From NCBI RefSeq assembly GCF_012516375.2, contig NZ_CP051204.2:1302001-1366000 (forward strand): a stretch of DNA of 64,000 nt. Direction: 5' to 3'. Below the pieces are notes generated by a model. That model was not told where the DNA came from, did not search any database, and saw only the letters and a program-made list of their open reading frames with translations. The translations under genes and the position numbers were made by a program. Origin of the DNA: Chitinophaga oryzae (lineage in GTDB: Bacteria > Bacteroidota > Bacteroidia > Chitinophagales > Chitinophagaceae). Shown piece after piece: positions 54,298 through 63,496 of this stretch (position 1 is its first letter; each line of letters opens with the position of its first letter).

Positions 54298-55623
54298 ATG
54301 GGGTACATAAAAGAAAAATTCAAGGTTAAAGCAGATGAACTTAACGTTGAAGTAAAGGACCTGGTAAAGAACCACGGCTCAAAAAAAATTGAAGACGTAA
54401 CAGTGGCGCAGGTTTACCAGGGGATGCGCGGTATTACCGGCATTGTAACGGAGACTTCCCTGCTGGATGCCAACGAGGGCATTCGTTTTCGTGGATATTC
54501 CATTCCGGAGCTGAGAGAACACCTGCCAAAAGCGCCGGGTGGTGCTGAACCGTTGCCAGAAGGGTTGTTTTACCTGATGTTGATTGGTGAGCTGCCGGGT
54601 GAAGCGGATGTACAGACTTTATCCAGCATGTGGGGACGCCGTTCTCATGTACCTAACCACGTATTTGATGCTATTGAGGCATTGCCTATCACTACCCACC
54701 CGATGACGATGTTCACCGTAGGTATCATGGCGCTGCAGACAGAATCTGCATTTGCCAAGGCCTATGCTGAAGGTATCAATAAAAAAGACTACTGGAGCTA
54801 CATGTATGAAGACACGATGAACCTCATCGCCCGTCTTCCCCGTATCGCTGCTTACATCTATCGCCGCAAATACAAGGGCGGCCAGCATATCCAGCCCAAC
54901 GGCATGCTGGACTGGGCAGGTAACTTCGCCCATATGCTGGGTTATTCCGATGAAGGCTTCAAAGAACTGATGCGCCTCTACATGGTGATCCACGCCGACC
55001 ACGAAGGTGGTAACGTGAGCGCACACACGACACACCTGGTAGGCTCCGCCCTCAGCGACGCCTATCTGTCTTTCGCCGCCGGTATGAACGGCCTGGCAGG
55101 CCCGCTGCACGGCCTGGCCAACCAGGAAGTGATCAAGTGGATACTGGCCATGCGCGAAGAACTTGGTGGTGGCATGCCTACCAAAGAGCAGATCGAAGCG
55201 TATGTTCGCAAAACCCTGTCTGAAGGTAAAGTAGTGCCGGGCTATGGTCACGCTGTACTGCGTAAAACAGATCCGCGCTTCACCGCACAGATGGAATTTG
55301 CTAAAAAGCACCTGCCTAACGATGAACTGGTGAAAATTGTGTGGACCGTATATGAAACCGTACCGCCAATTTTACAGGAACTGGGCAAAGTGAAAAACCC
55401 ATGGCCTAACGTAGATGCACACTCCGGCGCATTGCTGGTACACTACGGCCTGGTGGAATATGAATTCTACACCGTGCTGTTCGGCGTATCCCGCGCACTG
55501 GGCGTACTGGCTTCCCTCTGCTGGGACAGAGGTTTGGGTCTCTCCCTCGAAAGACCTAAATCCGTTACAACCGAATGGATGAAACAGTTTGTTGAAGGAA
55601 AGGTGACTGCAGACGCAGAATAA
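54298..55623 (+). CDS. gltA: citrate synthase, mitochondrial-like type
   Basis: Citrate synthase condenses acetyl-CoA and oxaloacetate to start the TCA cycle. From ATG 54298 it has 441 residues. The active-site His are in [11 protein letters not shown] and [16 protein letters not shown], and the Asp in [17 protein letters not shown]. The segments [20 protein letters not shown] and [11 protein letters not shown] read like the eukaryotic mitochondrial enzyme as I recall it. An ATG at 54268 would lie too close to the -7 box (54246-54253), so the later start is used. A 20-bp hairpin terminator follows. Confidence 0.95.
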   Translation: MGYIKEKFKVKADELNVEVKDLVKNHGSKKIEDVTVAQVYQGMRGITGIVTETSLLDANEGIRFRGYSIPELREHLPKAPGGAEPLPEGLFYLMLIGELPGEADVQTLSSMWGRRSHVPNHVFDAIEALPITTHPMTMFTVGIMALQTESAFAKAYAEGINKKDYWSYMYEDTMNLIARLPRIAAYIYRRKYKGGQHIQPNGMLDWAGNFAHMLGYSDEGFKELMRLYMVIHADHEGGNVSAHTTHLVGSALSDAYLSFAAGMNGLAGPLHGLANQEVIKWILAMREELGGGMPTKEQIEAYVRKTLSEGKVVPGYGHAVLRKTDPRFTAQMEFAKKHLPNDELVKIVWTVYETVPPILQELGKVKNPWPNVDAHSGALLVHYGLVEYEFYTVLFGVSRALGVLASLCWDRGLGLSLERPKSVTTEWMKQFVEGKVTADAE

Positions 55624-55648
55624 TTCCGCCTACCAACTGAAAAATATA

Positions 55649-55697
55649 ATTAGCGAAGATGAAAGCTGTAGCAGCTTTTATCTTCGCTAATCTTTTT
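55649..55697 (+). terminator. terminator after citrate synthase
   Basis: A 20-bp stem with one G-T pair (ATTAGCGAAGATGAAAGCTG at 55649-55668 with 55672-55691) and a 3-nt loop is followed by CTTTTTAAA. Confidence 0.85.
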
Positions 55698-55732
55698 AAA
55701 TTATCTTCGTGGCTCACTAAAACCGGTTCATT

Positions 55733-57844
55733 ATTTCAACTTTCACTGCCATATTATCCAACCCGATAGAATATCTCAAGGGCGTAGGACCGCAGAAAGG
55801 AGAACTGCTGCGTAAGGAGATCGGCGTGCATACTTTCGGCGATCTGTTACAGTATTTTCCCTTCCGGTATGTAGACCGTACCAAGATAGATAAGATCGCT
55901 TCCCTGAGCGGCTATGAGGATTTTGTGCAGATACGCGGGCGTATCCTGCGCATGGAAGTGGTAGGAGAGAACAGAGGTAAACGGCTCGTAGCCACCTTCA
56001 AAGACGAAACCGGCGTCATAGAACTGGTATGGTTTCAGGGCTGGCAGTGGATGCAGAAATCCCTGCGCGAGAACGTGTCCTACCTGGTGTTTGGCCGTAT
56101 CTCCGTATTCAACGGCGTTCCGCAGCTGGCACATCCTGAAATGGACCTGCTCACGGAAGAAATCGCCACAGGAAAACAACACCTGGAACCGGTGTATTCC
56201 ACCACGGAAAAACTGAAGGCGCGCGGACTAACGGCAAAGGCTATCGGAAAACTGACAAAAGCGCTGCTCGAACAGATGTCGCCGATGGAAGTACGAGAGA
56301 ACATCCCGGTGGAAGTGCTGCAGCAGTACCGGCTGATGCCCCGGTCCATGGCTTACTTCAAGATACACCTGCCTGGCAGCGAAGAGGAAGCGCACCAGGC
56401 GCAGCGCCGTCTGAAATTTGAAGAACTTTTCATCGCGCAGATCAGGATATGCCGCCTCAAAATCAAACGGCAAAAGCTGTCGCACGGTTATGTGTTTGGC
56501 GCGGTCGGCGAATCCTTTAATGAATTTTACAACAACCATCTGCCTTTCGACCTCACCGGCGCGCAGAAACGCGTACTGAAGGAAATCCGTATGGATACCG
56601 TGCACGGCCGGCAGATGAACCGCCTGTTACAAGGCGATGTAGGCAGCGGTAAAACCATGGTAGCCCTGCTGACCATGCTGCTGGCAAAAGACAACGGTTT
56701 CCAGGCCTGCCTGATGGCGCCGACGGAAATTTTGGCACAGCAACATTATAAGGGACTGGCTGAATTGCTACAGCATATGCCGGTAAAAATAGCGCTGCTG
56801 ACAGGCAGCATCAAAGGCAAGGCCCGTAAACAAATACTGGCCGGCATTGCCGACGGCAGCATCCATTTCCTCGTAGGCACCCACGCCCTGCTGGAAAAAG
56901 AAGTGGTGTTTCAGAACCTCGGCATGGCCATCGTAGACGAGCAGCACCGTTTCGGGGTGGCCCAACGGGCACGGCTATGGGAAAAAAACAACATTCCGCC
57001 ACATATCCTTGTCATGACGGCAACGCCTATACCGCGTACGCTGGCGATGACCGTTTACGGCGATCTGGACGTGTCCGTGATCGATGAAATGCCGCCCGGC
57101 AGAAAACCCATTACCACCGTTCACCGTACAGAGTTCCAGCGCCCGCAGGTGATGAACTTTATCAAAGACGAAATCAAAAAAGGCCGGCAGGCTTATATCG
57201 TATACCCCCTCATCGAAGACAGTGAAAAGCTGGATTATGAAAACCTCATGAAAGGTTATGAGGAAGTGAAAGCATTTTTCCCCGAACCGCAGTTTTACAT
57301 CAGTATGGTGCATGGCCGGCAGCCGGCGGAAATGCGGGAAACCAACATGCAACGCTTCGTGAGCGGCGATACCCACATCATGGTGGCGACCACCGTTATC
57401 GAAGTAGGCGTTAACGTGCCCAACGCCTCCGTGATGGTGATTGAAAGTACGGAACGCTTCGGCCTTTCACAGTTGCACCAGCTCCGGGGCCGCGTAGGCC
57501 GCGGCGCAGAGCAGTCATTCTGCATCCTGATGACAGGCACCAAACTGGGACAGGTATCCAAAGAACGCATCAATGTCATGGTGCAAACCAACAACGGTTT
57601 TATCATCTCCGAAAAAGACATGGAACTCCGCGGCCCGGGAGATATCGAAGGCACCCGCCAAAGCGGGGTGCTGGACTTCAAACTGGCGGACATCGTACAG
57701 GACAGAGCCGTACTGGAAGCCGCCCGCGCCAGCGCAGAAAAAATACTGTCGGAAGATCCCGATCTCGTCCTCCCTGAAAATCAAGGCTTAAAAGAATATT
57801 TAGCGCTTCAGCGCGGGAAATCTCAATGGAGTAAAATTTCCTGA
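55733..57844 (+). CDS. recG: ATP-dependent DNA helicase RecG, non-standard start
   Basis: RecG reverses stalled replication forks and processes branched DNA. The wedge/OB domain (LQYFPFRYVDRTKIDK, VQIRGRILRMEVV) is followed by helicase domains with the Walker A LLQGDVGSGKTMVALL, DEQH in IVDEQHRFGV, MTATPIPRTLAMTVYG and QLRGRVGRG. The frame is open from 55721 and encodes the conserved NPIEYLKGVGPQKGELL, which RecG proteins need, but has no ATG, GTG or TTG before GTG 55826. ATT at 55733 (giving MSTFTAIL) is the best start, making 703 residues. Starting at 55826 would lose this conserved stretch. Confidence 0.9.
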   Translation: MSTFTAILSNPIEYLKGVGPQKGELLRKEIGVHTFGDLLQYFPFRYVDRTKIDKIASLSGYEDFVQIRGRILRMEVVGENRGKRLVATFKDETGVIELVWFQGWQWMQKSLRENVSYLVFGRISVFNGVPQLAHPEMDLLTEEIATGKQHLEPVYSTTEKLKARGLTAKAIGKLTKALLEQMSPMEVRENIPVEVLQQYRLMPRSMAYFKIHLPGSEEEAHQAQRRLKFEELFIAQIRICRLKIKRQKLSHGYVFGAVGESFNEFYNNHLPFDLTGAQKRVLKEIRMDTVHGRQMNRLLQGDVGSGKTMVALLTMLLAKDNGFQACLMAPTEILAQQHYKGLAELLQHMPVKIALLTGSIKGKARKQILAGIADGSIHFLVGTHALLEKEVVFQNLGMAIVDEQHRFGVAQRARLWEKNNIPPHILVMTATPIPRTLAMTVYGDLDVSVIDEMPPGRKPITTVHRTEFQRPQVMNFIKDEIKKGRQAYIVYPLIEDSEKLDYENLMKGYEEVKAFFPEPQFYISMVHGRQPAEMRETNMQRFVSGDTHIMVATTVIEVGVNVPNASVMVIESTERFGLSQLHQLRGRVGRGAEQSFCILMTGTKLGQVSKERINVMVQTNNGFIISEKDMELRGPGDIEGTRQSGVLDFKLADIVQDRAVLEAARASAEKILSEDPDLVLPENQGLKEYLALQRGKSQWSKIS

Positions 57845-57965
57845 CGTTTTTAACGTTTATTAATTTATACCGTCTGAATAGTTGATATAATCCCTGAACA
57901 TATCGTCCGGACAGCGGTATTATATCCTGCGCCCGTAACAATTTAATGGGCTTCTGCGTTTATAG

Positions 57966-60900
57966 ATGTATATTGGTTTTTTTGGCATTAAAATAAATCT
58001 TATCCCGTTGAAATTTACCCTCCCGAGCGGCCTTATTGGAATGATGATCCTCCTGTTGTTTACCGGTTATACTGCCCGGGGGCAACAGTCAACCAATTTC
58101 ACTCCCTTGAACTTTATTGAAAACAAAGGTCAATGGGACCCTCAGGTCCTGTATAAGTCAGACGTGGGTACCGCCGATATATGGCTGAGAAAAACAGGCT
58201 TCACTTTCATGCTGTACAGCAAGGAAGATATGCACGACCTGTTTGAATACATGCACGGGCATGGCGAAGCCGCCGACTCCGGCGCAGTGGTCGTCCCTAA
58301 AAACAGCACTGCCGCCAAAGCCGCCGCTACAGCCACAAATGACGGACCAGGACGGCCGCGCAGATTTCCGGATGTAAGAGGACATGCGTACCAGGTTAAT
58401 TTTGTCGGCGCCAACGAAAACCCGGAAATCATCCCGGAAAAACCACAGGAATCACTCAATAACTACCTGATTGGTAACGACAGGTCCAAATGGGCGTCCA
58501 ACGTGAAATCCTACCAGGGACTGATGTATAAGTCGTTGTATCCTGGTATCGACGCACATGTTTACTCCGATGCTTCCCAACTGAAATATGATCTCATTAT
58601 AGCAGCAGGCGCCAATCCGGATAAAGTGCAGTTAGCGTACGACGGCGCCACCGGCATGGAGATCAAAAAAGGACAGCTGCTGATACACACTACCGTGGGC
58701 GATGTCATCGAACAACTGCCTTATGCTTACCAGTATGTCAATAACCAGCGCGTGTCGGTAAAAGTATCTTACAAGCTGAATGGTAATAAAGTAGGTTTTA
58801 AAATCTCCGGTGACTATGACCCCGCTTACCCGCTGGTGATAGACCCGGTATATGTGTTTTCCACGGTGTCCGGTTCCCGGGCAGACAACTGGGGATTTAC
58901 CGCTACCTATGACGATGCGGGCAATTTCTATGGCGGTGGTATTGTATTTAATCCAGGTTACCCTGCAACGCCGGGCGCCTATAAAACGGCGTTCAACGGC
59001 GGTACCTTTGACATCGCCATCTCCAAATTCAATCCCAATGGTACCCGGCTGATTTACGCCACCTACCTCGGGGGCGACGGGCAGGAGCAACCGCACAGCC
59101 TTTTCGTGGACCCCCAGGGTAATCTCGTTATTTCCGGCAGGACCACTTCCGCCAACTATCCATACGACAAAGTAGAAGGCACTAACCGCGGCGGATGGGA
59201 TATCGTGGTCACCAAACTGAACGCTACAGGTAGCGGCCTGATCGGGTCCCTCATTGTGGCCGGCGGCGCCGATGACGGCGTGAATATGCGCGAAAACCGC
59301 GCGGGCGGCGACTGGGTGCTGTTACGCAACTACGGTGACGATGCCCGCAGTGAAGTAGTGATTGACGACGCCGGATATATCTATGTGGCCAGCTGTACCC
59401 GTTCCAGTGATTTCCCGGTAACGCCGGGCGTTTTCCAGGGCTCCTTCGGCGGCTCGCAGGATGGCGTAGTGATGAAGATCAATCCTATGTGCAGGGGACT
59501 GGTATGGTCCAGCTATCTCGGTGGCTCCGCCGAAGATGCCGCTTACGTTATCGCCCTCAATAAACTCAATACTTTATACGTGGCCGGCGGTACTGCCAGC
59601 AGCAATTTTTCCGTTACCCCCGGCGCTCTTTATTCCACTTACCGCGGCGGTGTGTGTGACGGCTTTATCACCCATATCGCCAACGACGGTTCCAGGATAT
59701 TACAAAGCACTTTCCTGGGTTCCAATGATCCCTCCGCCGACCAGGTGTATGGTATACAACTGGACAAGAACGGATTTGTATATGCGATGGGAACCACCGA
59801 AGGCACATGGCCTGTCAAACTGCTTAATCCCGGCGACTACAATGATAACTCGCTGCAGTATATCGTGAAGATGCAACCGGACCTGAGTGCGTTTGTGTAT
59901 TCCACTACTTTTGGCAAGCGGCGTCAGCTGGCTTCCACGCCTTCTATTTCGCCTACCGCTTTCCTGGTGGACCGTTGCGAGAATGTATATGTGTCCGGCT
60001 GGGGCGGTGGTATCAACAATTCACTGCATTATCCCAACTCCGGCACCTTTGGCCTGCCGGCAAAAAATCCTGTCCAGAGCTCTACCGACGGGATGGATTT
60101 CTACTTCTTTGTATTGCAGCGTGATGCTGCCGCACAGCTGTTCGGCAGCTGGTTTGGCGGTAATGGCCTGTATGAACACGTAGATGGCGGCACCAGCCGC
60201 TTTGACCGCAACGGTGTGATCTACCAGGGGCTCTGTGCATGGTGTAACGTAAGCCAGAACGGCAGCAAACCACGTTACCCGACCACGCCGGGCGCCTACT
60301 CCAGTGTGCCGCCCCCTGCCTGTAACTATGGCGCTTTAAAAATTGCGTTCAATCTCGACGGGGTGAAAGCGGGTATTAAAACCCTTGGCCGCAGAACAAA
60401 CTACTGTGTGCCGAGCGAAATCACTTTCGTGGATACCACCCGCCTGCCGGCGGAAAGATGGGAGTGGCATTTCCCGGATGGGACCGTGGTGAACGGAAAA
60501 GATACCATTAAGCATACTTTCAACCAGATAGGCACTTTCAGGGTGATGCTCGTAAAAGTGGACCGTGCCAGCTGTAACGGTACAGACACTGCTTATATTG
60601 ATGTGAAGCTGGGAAATAATGAAGCTAAGTTCGACTTTGACGCACAGCGGCAGCCGCCCTGCGAAGCCCTGGCGTATGTTTTTACCAGCAATGCCACACC
60701 GGCAGGGGCCTTCCGTGACAGCTCGTTTATCTTCGATCTGGGCGATGGTTCCAAACCGGAGTATGTGGGGCCGTCCAAATTCCCTTACAACCACAAGTTC
60801 GCTGCACCGGGCGTATATAATGTAAGTCTGACCCTGGTAGATACCAACTTCTGTAACGCACCGCAAACGATCACCAAGCCATTGCGTGTGGCCGTAAACG

Positions 60901-61664
60901 TTACCGCGCAATTCAATATGCCGGATACCGTTTGCGTAGGTACCGAGTTGCAACTGGACAATACCACCCTGGGCGGGGAAAGTTTCCTGTGGACTTTTGA
61001 AGATAACGGCGAACAATCCACCGAGCCTTACCCGATACATAAATTCGCAGTGCCAGGCAGATGGAAAGTGAAACTGCTGGTGCTGGATGAAAACACCTGC
61101 AACAAAAAAGACAGTATTACCAAAACGGTGTTGGTAGCTGAACCACCGGTGGCAGACTTTGATTTTATGCCCACCAAGGCTACAGAAAATACGCCGGTGA
61201 CCTTTACCAACCTGACACAGGGACAGGAACCGCTGCATTACCTGTGGAACTTCGGCGATGGTGACACTACATCTGTTCGTAACCCGCAGCACCAATACCT
61301 GAAGACCGGTACTTACAACGTATGTCTGACTGCTGCTAACAGGGAAGGATGTACGCATACCGTCTGCAAACAGGTAACGGCTATCGTTGTACCGTTGTTT
61401 GATGTGCCCACGGCATTCTCTCCCAATAATGACGGCATGAACGATGTGTTTTACGTGAAGTCATTTGGTGTGACGAAGTTTAACCTCAAGATATTTAATC
61501 GCTGGGGACAGTTGATTTTTGAAAGTTCTGACCCCAGGATAGGCTGGGATGGCCGGTTTAAAGGAGCTGTGCAGCCCATGGATGCATATGCTTACGTAGT
61601 AAGCCTCGAGTTTACTGACGGAACGAAGGCCAATAAGACAGGAAATGTAACCTTGTTAAGATGA
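57966..61664 (+). CDS. large T9SS-exported protein with SBBP repeats, PKD domains and type B sorting domain
   Basis: A 1,232-residue cell-surface protein. A hydrophobic export segment (GMMILLLFTGYTARGQ) is followed by a domain found in many Bacteroidota gliding-type proteins (FIENKGQWDPQVLYKSD). An SBBP-type beta-propeller follows at about 300-790 (FNPNGTRLIYATYLGG, LVWSSYLGGSAEDAAY). About four PKD/Ig-like domains come next (WEWHFPDGTVV, YLWNFGDGDTTS), and the type B sorting signal closes it (VPTAFSPNNDGMNDVF, FNRWGQLIF, GWDGRFKG, NVTLLR). porP/sprF starts 6 bp after the stop, as expected for a cargo-partner pair. The start may lie at 58041 instead. Confidence 0.9.
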   Translation: MYIGFFGIKINLIPLKFTLPSGLIGMMILLLFTGYTARGQQSTNFTPLNFIENKGQWDPQVLYKSDVGTADIWLRKTGFTFMLYSKEDMHDLFEYMHGHGEAADSGAVVVPKNSTAAKAAATATNDGPGRPRRFPDVRGHAYQVNFVGANENPEIIPEKPQESLNNYLIGNDRSKWASNVKSYQGLMYKSLYPGIDAHVYSDASQLKYDLIIAAGANPDKVQLAYDGATGMEIKKGQLLIHTTVGDVIEQLPYAYQYVNNQRVSVKVSYKLNGNKVGFKISGDYDPAYPLVIDPVYVFSTVSGSRADNWGFTATYDDAGNFYGGGIVFNPGYPATPGAYKTAFNGGTFDIAISKFNPNGTRLIYATYLGGDGQEQPHSLFVDPQGNLVISGRTTSANYPYDKVEGTNRGGWDIVVTKLNATGSGLIGSLIVAGGADDGVNMRENRAGGDWVLLRNYGDDARSEVVIDDAGYIYVASCTRSSDFPVTPGVFQGSFGGSQDGVVMKINPMCRGLVWSSYLGGSAEDAAYVIALNKLNTLYVAGGTASSNFSVTPGALYSTYRGGVCDGFITHIANDGSRILQSTFLGSNDPSADQVYGIQLDKNGFVYAMGTTEGTWPVKLLNPGDYNDNSLQYIVKMQPDLSAFVYSTTFGKRRQLASTPSISPTAFLVDRCENVYVSGWGGGINNSLHYPNSGTFGLPAKNPVQSSTDGMDFYFFVLQRDAAAQLFGSWFGGNGLYEHVDGGTSRFDRNGVIYQGLCAWCNVSQNGSKPRYPTTPGAYSSVPPPACNYGALKIAFNLDGVKAGIKTLGRRTNYCVPSEITFVDTTRLPAERWEWHFPDGTVVNGKDTIKHTFNQIGTFRVMLVKVDRASCNGTDTAYIDVKLGNNEAKFDFDAQRQPPCEALAYVFTSNATPAGAFRDSSFIFDLGDGSKPEYVGPSKFPYNHKFAAPGVYNVSLTLVDTNFCNAPQTITKPLRVAVNVTAQFNMPDTVCVGTELQLDNTTLGGESFLWTFEDNGEQSTEPYPIHKFAVPGRWKVKLLVLDENTCNKKDSITKTVLVAEPPVADFDFMPTKATENTPVTFTNLTQGQEPLHYLWNFGDGDTTSVRNPQHQYLKTGTYNVCLTAANREGCTHTVCKQVTAIVVPLFDVPTAFSPNNDGMNDVFYVKSFGVTKFNLKIFNRWGQLIFESSDPRIGWDGRFKGAVQPMDAYAYVVSLEFTDGTKANKTGNVTLLR

Positions 61665-61670
61665 TGAGTC

Positions 61671-62696
61671 ATGAAGAAGCTGATTGTTAACATCACCGCG
61701 GGGTGGGTAATTGGAATGTTGCTCACGATCAGTGCGTCCGCACAGGACCTCCACTTTTCGCAGTATTTCAATTCACCGTTAACCACCAACCCCGCCAATA
61801 CCGGTTTTATCCCTGACGGAAATTTCCGGGTAGGGGCTAATTACCGCGACCAATGGACGAGTATTCCGGTACCTTACCGGACCATGTCGGCATATGGTGA
61901 TTTCCAGCTGCTGAGCGACCGGCTTATTTACGGTTGGCTGGGCGTGGGCGGTGTTGTTCTTCGTGACGTGGCGGGCAGCGGAAACCTTTCTTCCACCAAA
62001 GGGTATGCTTCGATCGCCTATCATCAGCTGCTGGGCGAAAGCAGCCTGCTGTCGCTGGGCTTTCAGGCCGGCGCCGCCAATAAGCGCGTGGATATAACCA
62101 AACTGACTTTCGGAGACCAGTGGAACGGAAAATTCTTCGACTCGCAGTTGCCTACAGCGGAACCGTTTACCCAGTCCAGTGTGAATTATTTCGATCTGAA
62201 CGTAGGGATGAACTACGCTTTTTTCCCTACGGAAAACCTGTATATTAATACCGGCGTTGCTGTACAGCATGTCAATACCCCCCGGGAAACTTTCTACGAC
62301 GGCGAAAACAAAGTACCCCGCCGTTATACCGGTTTTCTGAATGCAAGCATCAAAACCAGTGATGTGCTGATCGTCAACCCCAGCGCTTATTACTCCCGGC
62401 AGGCCGGCGTCAGTGAGTTTGTCATAGGGCTGAATGCCGCCTACAATCTCTCCGGCGATGGCGATAAACAGGTGTCCGGCGGTATCTACTACCGCGCCAA
62501 AGATGCTGCGGCGTTTATGGTAGGATACCAGTTGAGTAATATTAAACTTCAGTTCAGTTACGATGTGACCACCTCCAACCTCGCAGTGTCCAACAGCAGG
62601 AGAGGCGCCTATGAAATCGGCCTGGTATACAGTGGCTTATATTCCAACAGAGGATTTAACAATGCAAAAAGGTCTACTATCTGTCCGTCTTTCTAA
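61671..62696 (+). CDS. PorP/SprF-family T9SS membrane protein
   Basis: PorP/SprF proteins are outer-membrane barrels that attach to type B T9SS cargo and to the secretion machinery. The 341 residues start with a signal peptide (MKKLIVNITAGWVIGMLLTI, cleaved near ASA), followed by the hallmark QDLHFSQYFNSPLTTNPANTGF, then barrel strands (YRDQWTSIPVPYRTMSAYGD). The C-terminal strand is near AYEIGLVYSGL. It begins 6 bp after a type B cargo gene and is almost surely co-transcribed and partnered with it. Confidence 0.93.
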   Translation: MKKLIVNITAGWVIGMLLTISASAQDLHFSQYFNSPLTTNPANTGFIPDGNFRVGANYRDQWTSIPVPYRTMSAYGDFQLLSDRLIYGWLGVGGVVLRDVAGSGNLSSTKGYASIAYHQLLGESSLLSLGFQAGAANKRVDITKLTFGDQWNGKFFDSQLPTAEPFTQSSVNYFDLNVGMNYAFFPTENLYINTGVAVQHVNTPRETFYDGENKVPRRYTGFLNASIKTSDVLIVNPSAYYSRQAGVSEFVIGLNAAYNLSGDGDKQVSGGIYYRAKDAAAFMVGYQLSNIKLQFSYDVTTSNLAVSNSRRGAYEIGLVYSGLYSNRGFNNAKRSTICPSF

Positions 62697-62764
62697 AGAG
62701 ATACAGTAAATGGTTATTTTTGCCGGGAACATGCTATCACCACTTTAAACATAATACACCAGGT

Positions 62765-63346
62765 ATGAAACGTTTATTAATAGGTATCTGCTTTCTTATG
62801 ACCGCCCAGCTGGCGCATGCCCAGTATTACAAAACAGACACCAGCGCACCCCGTGGTTTCGATCGTTCCCGGCTCATCCTGGGAGGCTCGCTGGGGATGG
62901 TTTTTGGCGATTATACGAATGTGGATATTTCCCCGCTGGTGGGTTACCGTTTTAACGATTACATTGCTGCGGGCATCAATGTGAATGCCCAGTATGGCCA
63001 GTATAAAACTTACGATGGTTATGGCAATACTGCACAGCGGGATAAATACACCATCTTCGGCGGCGGCGTATGGGGGCGCGTATATCCTATTCCTATGGTA
63101 TTTGTGCATATCCAGCCGGAGTACAACTATATCACACAGAAGTCAACGATCTACTATACAGACCCGAAACGTAACTTCAGCACCAGTTACAGCGTACCCA
63201 GCCTGCTGGTAGGCGCAGGCTATACCCAGAGCGTAGGCGGCAGGGTAGGTATCGGTATCTCCATCATGTATGATGTGATCCAGGATAACCGTTCTCCGTA
63301 CCGTAATAACCTTGTCTACCGTGTAGGCGCCGGTTTAGGGTTCTGA
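62765..63346 (+). CDS. small outer-membrane beta-barrel protein
   Basis: From ATG 62765 it has 193 residues: signal peptide (MKRLLIGICFLMTAQLAHA, then QYY), then alternating strands (LILGGSLGMVFGDYTNV, ISPLVGYRFNDYIAAGINVN) ending with the aromatic C-terminus YRVGAGLGF. This fits a small eight-stranded outer-membrane barrel. ATG 62720 would add 15 residues before the signal. It follows porP/sprF by 68 bp and could be in the same operon. Function unknown. Confidence 0.8.
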   Translation: MKRLLIGICFLMTAQLAHAQYYKTDTSAPRGFDRSRLILGGSLGMVFGDYTNVDISPLVGYRFNDYIAAGINVNAQYGQYKTYDGYGNTAQRDKYTIFGGGVWGRVYPIPMVFVHIQPEYNYITQKSTIYYTDPKRNFSTSYSVPSLLVGAGYTQSVGGRVGIGISIMYDVIQDNRSPYRNNLVYRVGAGLGF

Positions 63347-63365
63347 TCTCCGGGAACATACTTTG

Positions 63366-63400
63366 AATACCCGTTTGGCGAGCGCTGAACGGGTATTTTT
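63366..63400 (+). terminator. terminator after the small barrel gene
   Basis: A 10-bp stem (AATACCCGTT at 63366-63375 with 63388-63397) is followed by TTT and TATTCC, 20 bp after the stop. Confidence 0.8.
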
Positions 63401-63468
63401 ATTCCTTCCCCATGTTACCTCCTTGTTAAATTTGTTTATAAAGGCTAAACTTATTTTTACAACTTTTA

Positions 63469-63476
63469 TACCTTTG
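63469..63476 (+). promoter_or_regulatory. -7 promoter box of the HAD hydrolase gene
   Basis: TACCTTTG fits TAnnTTTG and lies 20 bp before the ATG at 63497. Confidence 0.5.
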
Positions 63477-63496
63477 TGCCATCAATTTTTAAAGAG

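Noticed and set aside
55826..57844. recG starting at GTG 55826
   Set aside because: It would drop the conserved KGVGPQK segment that is encoded in frame just upstream.
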